64,000 nt of DNA from Novosphingobium sp. SG751A (GTDB taxonomy: Bacteria; Pseudomonadota; Alphaproteobacteria; Sphingomonadales; Sphingomonadaceae), in the NCBI RefSeq assembly GCF_013149295.1, contig NZ_JABGCB010000007.1, forward strand, positions 124,001 to 188,000. The letters are read 5' to 3'. The notes beneath the pieces are model-generated. The model saw only the letters and a list, made by a program, of their open reading frames with translations. It did not search any database and was not told the origin of the DNA. The translations under genes and the position numbers were made by a program. Of the stretch, positions 42,085 to 50,605 are shown in pieces; the first letter of the stretch is position 1; every line of letters starts with the position of its first letter.

Positions 42085-43215
42085 ATGAGAAATCTTGTTC
42101 TTGCAGCCGCGTTGGCCTCTTCCGCTCTGGCCACCACAATTGCCACCACCGCCCATGCCGAAACCGGCCCCTATGTGACGGTCGAAGGCGGCGCAGTGCA
42201 GCATGAGCGCATCGACATCCGTGACGGCAGCGGCAATTTCCAGCGCAACAACCGAGCCAAGCTGGGTTGGCAGGCCGGCGGCGCGGTCGGCTATGACTTT
42301 GGCAATTTCCGCCTTGAGGCCGAAGGTTTCTATGACAAAACGGCGCTGAGAAGCGAATACCGTCCCAACGGCACCCCGCTGCCCAATGGCTATTTCAATA
42401 ATGGCAACGGCTTTTACGGTCATACCGAAACCACCGCCGGCATGGTCAATGCGCTGTTCAGCGTGGGCAAATGGGGCATGTTTAAGGCCTATGCCGGTGC
42501 CGGCGCGGGCTATGCGCGGGTGGATGTGTGGGCCGATAACGGCACGGTCGGCGGCCTGCGCGGCCATGACGAAGGCTTCGCCTGGCAGGCGCTGGCAGGG
42601 ATCAGCGCGCCGCTCAGCAAGAATGTCGACCTGGGCATAAAATATCGCTATTTCCGCCCCGAGGACGCCAAGCATTTTACCGACCGCGAAGGCGCGTTTC
42701 AGGGGGCCAAGGTGCGCAGCCATGCCGTGCTGGCCACGCTGACCTATAATTTCGGCCGCGCCGCCGAGCCTGCGCCCGAACCCGCACCGCCGCCGCCCCC
42801 GCCGCCGCCCGTGGCCGAGGCTCCGCCGCCCCCGCCGCCCCCGCCGCCGCCGCCCGCTCCGGTCTGCAACAAGGGGCCCTATATCGTGTTCTTCGACTGG
42901 GATAAGTCAGAGCTCACCAGCGAGGCGGCCAGCATTCTGGACAGCGCGGTTCAGGCCTATGGCAATTGCGCCAGCGTGCCGGTGATGGTGGCCGGTTACA
43001 CCGACAGTTCGGGCACGCCCAAGTACAACCTCGGCCTGTCGGCCCGCCGCGCGGACTCGGTCAAATCCTATCTGACCAGCCACGGCATCGGCAGCGCCTC
43101 GATCACCACGCAGGGCCTTGGCGAAGCCAACCAGCGCGTTCCCACCGCCGATGGCGTGCGCGAACTGCAAAACCGCCGTGTGGAAATCACCTACGGGCCG
43201 GGCGCAGGTAACTGA
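42085..43215 (+). CDS. OmpA-family outer membrane protein
   Basis: A 376-residue protein. Signal peptide VLAAALASSALATTIATTAHA, then an eight-strand-type barrel (about 25-235; GGAVGYDFGNFRLEAEGFYD). A proline-rich linker with two long Pro runs spans about 238-270, followed by the peptidoglycan-binding OmpA domain: IVFFDWDKSELTSEAASILD, VAGYTDSSGTPKYNLGLSAR and QNRRVEITYG. It anchors the outer membrane to peptidoglycan. ATG 42085 follows GGAAGGAA; upstream in-frame codons have no signal-peptide character. Confidence 0.92.
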   Translation: MRNLVLAAALASSALATTIATTAHAETGPYVTVEGGAVQHERIDIRDGSGNFQRNNRAKLGWQAGGAVGYDFGNFRLEAEGFYDKTALRSEYRPNGTPLPNGYFNNGNGFYGHTETTAGMVNALFSVGKWGMFKAYAGAGAGYARVDVWADNGTVGGLRGHDEGFAWQALAGISAPLSKNVDLGIKYRYFRPEDAKHFTDREGAFQGAKVRSHAVLATLTYNFGRAAEPAPEPAPPPPPPPPVAEAPPPPPPPPPPPAPVCNKGPYIVFFDWDKSELTSEAASILDSAVQAYGNCASVPVMVAGYTDSSGTPKYNLGLSARRADSVKSYLTSHGIGSASITTQGLGEANQRVPTADGVRELQNRRVEITYGPGAGN

Positions 43216-43234
43216 GCAAGCCACCCTCTTAACG

Positions 43235-43264
43235 AAAAGGGCCGGAGCAATCCGGTCCTTTTTT
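43235..43264 (+). terminator. Rho-independent terminator after ompA-like gene
   Basis: AAAAGGGCCGGA, loop GCAA, TCCGGTCCTTTTTT; one G-T pair in the stem and a run of six Ts. It lies 20 bases after the stop and before the convergent acyltransferase. Confidence 0.88.
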
Positions 43265-43278
43265 GTTGCTCCGGCACC

Positions 43279-45147
43279 TCAATGCGCGGTTAGTTCAGCT
43301 CCCGTACCTTTCAACGCATCCGCAATAGCCCGATCCAGCCGGTCATGCAGTATCAACTGGCCCGAAGAAGAAAGATGCCCGGCATCATGATAGGCAATCC
43401 GCCCATTAGGCGCGATCAATCGCAGCGAACCATCGGCATTGTGCATCAGATCAGCAATTTCCAAAACCGTCACTTTGGGACCCGACAGTCGGGCAAGAAC
43501 CGACTGCGCGCGAAGCCGCTGCCGCAAGCGCTCTTCCGGTTCGTAAACCGGCAAATGGACTGCCCCCGTCGCGATAGCCATACGAGAAGCATTTTCGGGC
43601 ACATTCGGCAATTGCCCTATCAGCATGATACGATCCGCATAAGGCAAAAGCCGATCCAGTGCATGCTGCATATGGGTCACGCCATCCGCAGGAAGTTTGG
43701 CGCCCCAAGCTTGAGCGACAATAATCAGCGCGAAATGCCTACCATGCAGATATTGCTCAACCTTGGGCCATTGGGTACCATCTTCTTCGGGCAATTCGTT
43801 ATGCGCGGCAGCAGCCAGCAAATTGGCGCGCAAGGATCTGGCTCGGGCGATCTGGGCAATGTCATGGGCATACATTGCTCCCTGGCTATCACCCATCAGC
43901 AACAAAGCCGGGGCCTTGTCACCATTGACGGCAATGCCCCCCGAGGCGATCGATTTTTCAGGAGCAGAAAGATAGTTGCTTCTGCGAATGCTCCATCCAG
44001 CCAGACTGATAATCGCGGCGGTTGCCACGAACATCGCGAAGGCAAATTTCATATGGCCGGGAGCATTCAGATATTTTCGCGACGGCGCCTCAATATAGTA
44101 ATAAGATAGTATTGCTGCCAGAAATGACAGAACCACCATACCAATATACGCGACGTACTGAGAATAATCGTAAAGACTGTAATTCAAAAATGAAAATACA
44201 ACCCAGTGCCAAAGGTAGAGCGAAAAAGAAATTTTACCAATAAACACCAAAACCGGCCACGACAGGACGCGCGCAACAAACCCCGGCTCGGTCGCCGCTT
44301 GCCCCCCGGCCGCCGACAGCATGAGCGCCGCGCCGCCGACAGGCAGGATCGCTATCCACCCGGGAAAGCCGTCCCCCCGCGCGAAGATCATCCCAAGGCA
44401 TACCAGAATCAGGCCGATATTCATCCTCAATCCGGGTGCGGGCCAGCCAGCCACCTTGCCATCACGCTTCAGCACCGCCAGCGCAGCCCCGACGAGCAAT
44501 TCCCAGGCGCGCGTATGCAACAAATAATAGGCCGCCACCGGCATCCTAGGGGTCAAAATAATACTGGCGATATATCCCAGAACACACAGCCCGATCAGGA
44601 TCGCAGCGCAATTTTTGCGCCAGAACCTTGCCACCACATGCATAAAAACTGGAAAAAAAACGTAAAACTGCTCTTCAACCGACAAAGACCAATAGTGGAT
44701 CAAAGGCTGAGCATCGACTGAAGCCTTGAAATAGCCCCCTTCAAACAACTGCTTGAAATTCATGACCGACAGCATCGCAGCCGCAGCATTCGCGCCCAGC
44801 GAGGCGTAATCCTGGCGGTCATATAACAGCATCCCGGCAATCAACGCCGCAACCACGGTGACGGTCGCGGCCGGTGCGATGCGGGCAATACGGCGTTGAT
44901 AAAATTGGAAATAAGAGAATCGCCCAGCATCCAGCGCAGCAATAATCAGCGTGGAAATGAGAAATCCCGATATAACAAAAAATACATCGACCCCGACAAA
45001 TCCACCGGGTATGTAATTTTTATTTAAATGGAATATAAAAACAGACATGACAGCAATTGCCCTCATGCCGTCAATTTCTGTAATATAGCCACCTGAGGTT
45101 TCGTGATGCAAATTAGCCTTGTGACGCACTGCACTGGAAACACTCAT
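43279..45147 (-). CDS. OafA/YrhL-type acyltransferase-3 with C-terminal SGNH domain
   Basis: A 622-residue membrane acyltransferase. YITEIDGMRAIAVMSVFIFH holds the catalytic His of the acyltransferase-3 family; FVGVDVFFVISGFLIS, FYQRRIARIAP and HYWSLSVEEQFYVFFP are classic. About ten membrane segments are followed, from residue 400 on, by a periplasmic SGNH domain with ALLLMGDSQGAMYAHDIAQI (GDSxG) and YHDAGHLSSSGQLILHDRL (the Asp-x-x-His block). It likely O-acetylates a cell-surface polysaccharide. ATG 45147 is preferred because GGAG sits upstream of it; ATG 45159 and 45165 are alternatives. Its AT content is clearly higher than that of the neighbouring genes. Confidence 0.9.
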   Translation of the reverse strand: MSVSSAVRHKANLHHETSGGYITEIDGMRAIAVMSVFIFHLNKNYIPGGFVGVDVFFVISGFLISTLIIAALDAGRFSYFQFYQRRIARIAPAATVTVVAALIAGMLLYDRQDYASLGANAAAAMLSVMNFKQLFEGGYFKASVDAQPLIHYWSLSVEEQFYVFFPVFMHVVARFWRKNCAAILIGLCVLGYIASIILTPRMPVAAYYLLHTRAWELLVGAALAVLKRDGKVAGWPAPGLRMNIGLILVCLGMIFARGDGFPGWIAILPVGGAALMLSAAGGQAATEPGFVARVLSWPVLVFIGKISFSLYLWHWVVFSFLNYSLYDYSQYVAYIGMVVLSFLAAILSYYYIEAPSRKYLNAPGHMKFAFAMFVATAAIISLAGWSIRRSNYLSAPEKSIASGGIAVNGDKAPALLLMGDSQGAMYAHDIAQIARARSLRANLLAAAAHNELPEEDGTQWPKVEQYLHGRHFALIIVAQAWGAKLPADGVTHMQHALDRLLPYADRIMLIGQLPNVPENASRMAIATGAVHLPVYEPEERLRQRLRAQSVLARLSGPKVTVLEIADLMHNADGSLRLIAPNGRIAYHDAGHLSSSGQLILHDRLDRAIADALKGTGAELTAH

Positions 45148-45604
45148 AATCAACTCCATTTGCACGCCATTTATAGAGGCACGTTTCTGGCGAAGCGCTC
45201 AAAACCATGATTGGGCACCTATCCGTGTCCGCTTTATTAGATAAAGCGAACCGCCCTTTCTTAGGAATTCCATGCCAGCCATAAGTGCAATGCCTTATCC
45301 GGCAACTACCATAGGTTTTGCTGCATAGCGACAAAGTATGTTGCCTTAGCGAAAGAAAGCTGTCCCGCATTTGGTCGATTACAGCCTTCGCTCCCACCGC
45401 CCAAACCACATTTCAGCTCCCGGCAAAGTCTGCCAGAACGAAGGGCTGCTTGCGCTTAACCGGCCCAGCATAAACCCGACCCAATGTCTCAACGCACCCA
45501 TGTCGCGCAATGACGCATGGACATTGCCCGCCCCGCGCCCAATCTGCGCGCCGTCAACCATAGCCATGAGGACCCTCATGCCAGCCGACAGGGGCGCAAA
45601 CACG
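45148..45604. other. 457-base intergenic region, no credible gene
   Basis: Contains the divergent promoters of the acyltransferase and the phospholipase. Its left part (to about 45400) shares the AT-richer composition of the acyltransferase. One perfect palindrome at 45230-45248 stands out. The open frames on either strand here have no family pattern and no good ribosome site. Confidence 0.6.
45230..45248. repeat. Perfect inverted repeat CGCTTTAT-TAG-ATAAAGCG
   Basis: Eight-base arms separated by TAG, 83 bases upstream of the acyltransferase start. It is compact enough to be an operator for a dimeric regulator; as RNA it would make a tiny three-base-loop hairpin without a U tract. Confidence 0.5.
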
Positions 45605-47677
45605 ATGCAGGACCGCCGCAGCTTCATCCGCGCCATGATGGAAACCGCAGGCGTGGCGGCCGCCTTTACCCCCGCCATCGCCCGCGCGCTGGAAATCCCG
45701 GCCGATCGCCGGACGGGCACCTTGCAGGATGTGGCCCATGTGGTGATCCTGACGCAGGAAAACCGCTCGTTTGACCATTATTTCGGCACGATGCGCGGGG
45801 TGCGCGGCTATGGCGACCGCTTTGCCGTTCCTGCCCCGCCGCTGCCGCTGGCGCCCCATCGCACCGTGCTGTTGCAACCCAACGAACATGCCGAGGCCGA
45901 CCCCGCGCTGATCGCGCCGTTCCGGCTGGACACGAAGGTCGATTTCCGCCTCTATCGCCCGCTGGGCACGCCCCATGTCTTTCCCGACAGCCAGGCCGCA
46001 TGGGACAATGGCCGGATGGGCGCATGGCCCCATGCCAAGCACAATCACGCCATGGCCCATTTCACCCGCGCCGACCTGCCATTCCAATATGCGCTGGCCG
46101 AGGCCTTTACTCTTTGCGATGCCTATCATTGCTCGATGCATGGCGGCACCAACCCAAACCGCCTGTTCATCTGGAGCGGCACGCATGACCCGCTGGGCCA
46201 GGGCCATGGGCCCGCGCTCGACAATGGCTATGACACAATGGAGGCCGATCCGGCGCATCACGGCGGCTATCGCTGGATGACCTATCCCGAAAGGCTGATG
46301 GCCGCAGGCATCGGTTTCCAGATCTATCAGGACATGGCCGACAATTTCTCGGACAACCCGCTGGTGGGTTTTGCCGCCTATCGCGCGGCCCGCTCGGGCC
46401 TGTCGCGTGAGGCGGCGATGCTGGCCCGGCGGACACTGGCTACGCGCTCGCTTGAGGATCTGCGGGGCGATGTCATGGGGGGCCGCCTGCCCCCGGTCTC
46501 ATGGATCGTCGCGCCCGCCGCGCAATCGGAACATCCGGGCGCCTCCACTCCGCTGCAGGGCGCCGATTACACCGCCCGCGTGCTTGATGCGCTGACCGCC
46601 GATCCTGCGGTCTGGGCGCGCACAGTCCTGCTGGTCAATTTCGACGAGAATGACGGGTTGTTCGACCATATGCCGCCGCCCGCGCCGCCCGCGCGGCTGA
46701 ATGGCCGGATGATCGGGGCCACCACGATAGCGGCCGAGGACGAATATCACCGTGTCTCGCATAATGCCGGGGATGCGGCCTATCTCGACCGGCCCTATGG
46801 GCTGGGCATGCGGGTGCCGATGTATGTGATCTCGCCATGGAGCAAGGGGGGCCATGTCGCCTCCGAAGTGTTCGACCACACCAGCATCCTGCGCTTCCTT
46901 GAGGCGCGCTTTGGCGTGGCCGAGCCCAATATCAGCGCATGGCGACGCGCGGTTTGCGGCGATCTGACCTCATGCTTTGATTTTGCCGCGCCTGATGCGC
47001 AGGCTTTCATGGCCGCCATGCCCGCCACCGCCGATCTGTCGCGGCGCGCGGCGGGGCTGGTCGAAGTGGCCCCGCCGCTGCCCGCTCAACCCGTCGCGCC
47101 CGTGCAGGAAACCGGCCTGCGCCCCCGGCGGGCAACGCCCTATCGTCTCGATGCGGCACTGACAGGCGGGCGACTGGTCTTTGCCAATCGCTCGGCGGCG
47201 CGGGCGGCGGTGTTTCATGTCTATGATGTGGCAAGGCCCGATCTGCCCCCGGCGCGCTATACGGTGGGGGCGGGGCGCGAGTTGGCCCATGATCTGGGAG
47301 CTGCGGGGGCGGGGGCGCGGGCCGATCTCTTCGTGGTCGGGCCCAACGGTTTTCACCGCCGGTTGACCGGCCCGACCGACCGGTTCGAAGCCAGTCTGAG
47401 CGATGCGGCGCAATTGCTGATCCGTAATCGGACCTCGGCCCCGCTCTCGATCACGATCAGCGATGCCGCCTATGGCGCGGCCCCTTTAACGCTATCCCTT
47501 GCCCCGCATGAAACGCGCAGCATCGCGCTTGATCTGACGGCCAGCCACGGGTGGTATGACCGGCGGATCGAAGCGGGCGATCAGGTCTGGCGGATGGCGG
47601 GCCATATCGAGACGGGCAAGGCCTCCTTTTCCGACCCGGCGGGCGGCGGCCCCGGCCCGCTCAACCTGTCGGGCTAA
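45605..47677 (+). CDS. Phosphocholine-specific-type phospholipase C, Tat-exported
   Basis: A 690-residue bacterial phosphoesterase-family protein. The twin-arginine signal MQDRRSFIRAMMETAGVAAA sends it out folded. Family motifs are VVILTQENRSFDHYFGTMRG, CDAYHCSMHGGTNPNRLFIW, LLVNFDENDGLFDHMPPP, and VPMYVISPWSKGGHVASEVF with DHTSILRFLEARFG. The last 200 residues are the two C-terminal domains of the PlcH/PlcN group. It cleaves phosphatidylcholine or related lipids and may serve phosphate scavenging. ATG 45605 was chosen because it starts the Tat signal; ATG 45578 and 45566 would add 9 or 13 residues. Confidence 0.88.
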   Translation: MQDRRSFIRAMMETAGVAAAFTPAIARALEIPADRRTGTLQDVAHVVILTQENRSFDHYFGTMRGVRGYGDRFAVPAPPLPLAPHRTVLLQPNEHAEADPALIAPFRLDTKVDFRLYRPLGTPHVFPDSQAAWDNGRMGAWPHAKHNHAMAHFTRADLPFQYALAEAFTLCDAYHCSMHGGTNPNRLFIWSGTHDPLGQGHGPALDNGYDTMEADPAHHGGYRWMTYPERLMAAGIGFQIYQDMADNFSDNPLVGFAAYRAARSGLSREAAMLARRTLATRSLEDLRGDVMGGRLPPVSWIVAPAAQSEHPGASTPLQGADYTARVLDALTADPAVWARTVLLVNFDENDGLFDHMPPPAPPARLNGRMIGATTIAAEDEYHRVSHNAGDAAYLDRPYGLGMRVPMYVISPWSKGGHVASEVFDHTSILRFLEARFGVAEPNISAWRRAVCGDLTSCFDFAAPDAQAFMAAMPATADLSRRAAGLVEVAPPLPAQPVAPVQETGLRPRRATPYRLDAALTGGRLVFANRSAARAAVFHVYDVARPDLPPARYTVGAGRELAHDLGAAGAGARADLFVVGPNGFHRRLTGPTDRFEASLSDAAQLLIRNRTSAPLSITISDAAYGAAPLTLSLAPHETRSIALDLTASHGWYDRRIEAGDQVWRMAGHIETGKASFSDPAGGGPGPLNLSG

Positions 47678-47776
47678 AGCTCGTCGGCGCGGCGCATTCT
47701 CCCGGCGCGGCATCGCACAGCCAAAGCGCGGCGCAAATCCGTGGGGAGATCAGGCAGGTGGGGCCGGAAAGGGCAA

Positions 47777-47867
47777 TGGCGGAGCGGCAGGGATTCGAAC
47801 CCTGGATACGCTTTTGGCGTATACTCACTTTCCAGGCGAGCGCCTTCGACCACTCGGCCACCGCTCC
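47777..47867 (-). tRNA. tRNA-Ser (anticodon GGA)
   Basis: A 91-base class II tRNA. The acceptor stem GGAGCGG/CCGCTCC, discriminator G and an encoded CCA are visible. The D-arm is GCCGAGTGGTCGAAGGC. The anticodon arm CTCGC-CTGGAAA-GTGAG has anticodon GGA. There is a long variable arm, and the T-arm is GGTTCGAATCC. It reads UCC/UCU serine codons. Confidence 0.95.
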
Positions 47868-47945
47868 GCAACATGCACTGGAAGGCAGGCCCCTAGCGAT
47901 GAAACGCGGCTTGCGCAAGAGAGGGCGCGCAGGCAGATTGCCTTG

Positions 47946-48872
47946 ATGTGCAAAAAGATTGTTCTGTCCGCCGCCTTTGCCCTTTCCATCACGCAGATGG
48001 CCGTGGCGGCCCAGCCGGAAAAGCCCAAAACCCGCCCCAGCGCCGAGATCATCAAGGCGGCCCCGGCGAGCGACTGGCGCGAGATTGACCCGGCCGACCT
48101 GCTGGTGATGGTGCTGGCCCCGGATGGCAATGGCAAGTCGCGGCAGGTCATCATCCAGCTATTGCCCGCGCCCATCAGTCAGGGCTGGATCGGCAATATG
48201 CGCAAGCTGGCCGCTGCGCATTGGTGGGACAATGGCGCGGTCTATCGTGTGCAGGACAATTGGGTCGCGCAATTTGGCGATCCCGATGAGGATACGCCCC
48301 AAGCCAAACCGCTGCCGCCCGGTTTGGCCAAAGTGCCCGAAAGCGATTATCTGCTGCGCGCCTTTGCTGCGCCGGAATATATCAATCCGGGCCGCGATGC
48401 CTATGCGCCGCATACGGGCATCGACATGGGCTTCCCCATGGCCTTTGATGACAGCCATGTCTGGCCCACCCATTGCTATGGCTCGGTGGGCGTGGGGCGC
48501 AACAATTCGCCCGACACCGGCATGGGCGCCGAGCTCTATGCCGTGATCGGCACGCCCCCGCGCCAGCTTGACCGCAACATTGCCGTGGTGGGCCGGGTGA
48601 TCGAGGGCATCGAGCATCTCTCCTCGCTGCCCCGCGCGCCGGGCAACGGCATGTATAATGACAAGGCGAAGAACACGCCGATCCTCTCGATCCGGCTGGG
48701 CAACGAACTGCCCGCCGCCGATCAACCGCATTTCGAATATCTCTCCAGCGCCAGCGCCTCGTTTCGCGATTATGTGAATGCGCGGGTCAACCGGCATGAC
48801 GATTTCATCATCTATGCCCCCGGCAACGCCGACATCTGCAACATCCCGATTCCCATCCGGCGCAAAGGGTGA
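47946..48872 (+). CDS. Cyclophilin-type peptidylprolyl isomerase, exported
   Basis: A 308-residue protein with signal peptide VLSAAFALSITQMAVAAQ. The cyclophilin fold is long and insertion-rich: VIIQLLPAPISQGWIGNMRK and AAHWWDNGAVYRVQDNWVAQ match the conserved FxxVxxxFxxQ-like start. MGFPMAFDDSHVWPTHCYGS, VGRNNSPDTGMGAELYAVIG and DRNIAVVGRVIEGIEHL align with the core. It likely assists periplasmic protein folding. Several canonical cyclophilin residues are altered (for example Arg of FHR reads YRV), so activity may differ. ATG 47946 follows the tRNA on the opposite strand. Confidence 0.82.
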   Translation: MCKKIVLSAAFALSITQMAVAAQPEKPKTRPSAEIIKAAPASDWREIDPADLLVMVLAPDGNGKSRQVIIQLLPAPISQGWIGNMRKLAAAHWWDNGAVYRVQDNWVAQFGDPDEDTPQAKPLPPGLAKVPESDYLLRAFAAPEYINPGRDAYAPHTGIDMGFPMAFDDSHVWPTHCYGSVGVGRNNSPDTGMGAELYAVIGTPPRQLDRNIAVVGRVIEGIEHLSSLPRAPGNGMYNDKAKNTPILSIRLGNELPAADQPHFEYLSSASASFRDYVNARVNRHDDFIIYAPGNADICNIPIPIRRKG

Positions 48873-49101
48873 GATGCGGCGATAACAGGCGGGGATGAGC
48901 TGCCACGCGGCCTTGCATGGCCGATGGCGAAAACCTATTCATACCGCAAATTCGTATTCAAACCCTAGGATTTCCGCGCCATTCCCGGGCGATGAACTGG
49001 CGCAAACCCCATCATGGCGCTAGATCATCCGGGCAATGGGCCACCACCAAGGCGGCCCGATGAACCATGGCGCGGAAGCACTCCAACCCAAGGAGAATGC
49101 C
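48873..49101. other. Leader of the Entner-Doudoroff operon
   Basis: A 229-base gap with an AT-richer part at 48930-48975 that is the best place for the zwf promoter. I could not fix a -35/-10 pair. An imperfect ATAC...GTAT symmetry near 48950 is too weak to call an operator. Confidence 0.35.
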
Positions 49102-50574
49102 GTGACAGACGTGACACCCGAGGGGACTCCATCGATGAGCTTTACCGCCGACAAGCTGCTGCTGTTTGGCGCCACCGGCGATCTTTCGCAGCGCATGCTG
49201 CTGCCCTCGCTGTGCGCGCTCCATGCCGACGCTCTGGTGCCGGAAAAGCTCAACATCATCGGCACGGCGCGTTCCGACCTTGATGACGATGGCTTCCGCA
49301 ATTTCGCGGCCGACGCCTTGAACAAATTCCTGCCCGATTATCGCAAGAGCGCGATTCCCGGCTTTCTCCAGCGGCTGACCTATCAGGCGCTCGACGCGAA
49401 TCAGACCGCGCAATTTGCCGATCTGGCGGCCAAGGTCGGCCCGCGTCAGGATGGTCTGGCGATCTTCCTGTCCACCGCGCCCAGCCTGTTCGAGCCCACC
49501 ATCGCCGGGCTTCAGGCCAGCGGCCTTGCCGACGAGACCAGCCGCATCGGCCTTGAAAAGCCGCTGGGCACGGATCTGGACACCAGCCGCCATATCAATG
49601 ACGCGGTGGCCTCGGCCTTCCCGGAAGACCGGATTTTCCGCATCGACCACTATCTGGGCAAGGAAACCGTCCAGAACCTGATGGCGCTGCGCTTTGCCAA
49701 TATCCTGTTCGAGCCGATCTGGAACGCGCATTATATCGAGCATGTCCAGATCACCGTGGCCGAAACCGTGGGCCTTGAAGGTCGCGTGGGCTTTTACGAC
49801 GGCGCGGGCGCGCTGCGCGATATGGTGCAGAACCATATGCTGCAACTGCTCGCTTTGGTGGCGATGGAGCCGCCCAGCCGTTTCGACCCGGCCGCGATCC
49901 GGGGCGAAAAGACCAAGGTCCTGCGCTCGCTCCGCACGGTTGCCGCGGGCGACACCGTGACCGGCCAGTACCGCGCGGGCGCGATCAACGGCGCCTCGGT
50001 GCCGGGCTATTCCGACGAACTGGGCAAGCCTTCGGCCACCGAGACTTTCGTGGCGATCAAGGCGCATATCGACAACTGGCGCTGGAAGGGCGTGCCCTTC
50101 TATCTGCGCACCGGCAAGCGTCTGCCCAAGCGGACCACCGAGATCGTTGTCCAGTTCCGCCCGGTGCCCCATTCGATGTTTGCCCAGCGCGGCGCGATTG
50201 CCCAGCCCAACCGGTTGGTCATCGGCATCCAGCCGGAGGAAAACATCACCTTCACCACCAATGCCAAGGTGCCGGGTCTGGATCGCGGAGGCTTGCGCCT
50301 GCGCGAGGTGCCGCTCGACATCAGCATGGAAGACGCCTTTGCCGGCCCGACCAAGCGCATTGCCTATGAGCGCCTGCTGCTCGACCTGATCGAGGGCGAC
50401 CAGACGCTGTTCGTCCGCCGCGACGAGGTGGAGGCGCAATGGGCCTGGATCGACGGCGTGCGCAAGGTGTGGACCGACAATGGCATCACGCCCAATCCCT
50501 ATGGCGCAGGAAGCTGGGGGCCGACCGCCGCCATCGCCCTTGCCGCCAAGGATGGCGTGGCGTGGCACGAATAA
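49102..50574 (+). CDS. zwf: Glucose-6-phosphate 1-dehydrogenase
   Basis: A 490-residue G6PD. The NADP-binding [19 protein letters not shown] opens the enzyme; [11 protein letters not shown] and the active-site block [20 protein letters not shown] follow. [20 protein letters not shown] and [20 protein letters not shown] lie in the C-terminal domain. It makes 6-phosphogluconolactone and NAD(P)H at the entry to the Entner-Doudoroff route. GTG 49102 was chosen because AAGGAG lies six bases upstream and the length is normal; ATG 49060 is less well supported. First gene of zwf-edd-glk-eda. Confidence 0.95.
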   Translation: MTDVTPEGTPSMSFTADKLLLFGATGDLSQRMLLPSLCALHADALVPEKLNIIGTARSDLDDDGFRNFAADALNKFLPDYRKSAIPGFLQRLTYQALDANQTAQFADLAAKVGPRQDGLAIFLSTAPSLFEPTIAGLQASGLADETSRIGLEKPLGTDLDTSRHINDAVASAFPEDRIFRIDHYLGKETVQNLMALRFANILFEPIWNAHYIEHVQITVAETVGLEGRVGFYDGAGALRDMVQNHMLQLLALVAMEPPSRFDPAAIRGEKTKVLRSLRTVAAGDTVTGQYRAGAINGASVPGYSDELGKPSATETFVAIKAHIDNWRWKGVPFYLRTGKRLPKRTTEIVVQFRPVPHSMFAQRGAIAQPNRLVIGIQPEENITFTTNAKVPGLDRGGLRLREVPLDISMEDAFAGPTKRIAYERLLLDLIEGDQTLFVRRDEVEAQWAWIDGVRKVWTDNGITPNPYGAGSWGPTAAIALAAKDGVAWHE

Positions 50575-50591
50575 TCGGGCACGAATAATCG
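50564..50591. repeat. Perfect tandem duplication of 14 bp at the zwf 3' end
   Basis: GGCACGAATAATCG occurs at 50564-50577 and again at 50578-50591 with no spacer. The first copy contains the last codons and stop of zwf. The second lies in the short gap before edd. Confidence 0.95.
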
Positions 50592-50605
50592 ATAGGATAA
50601 AGCTG

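Noticed and set aside
45113..45409. 98-codon minus-strand frame upstream of the acyltransferase
   Set aside because: Overlaps the acyltransferase start out of frame, has no ribosome site and no family pattern.
48940..48975. Operator upstream of zwf based on ATAC...GTAT symmetry
   Set aside because: Only four matching bases per arm; expected by chance.
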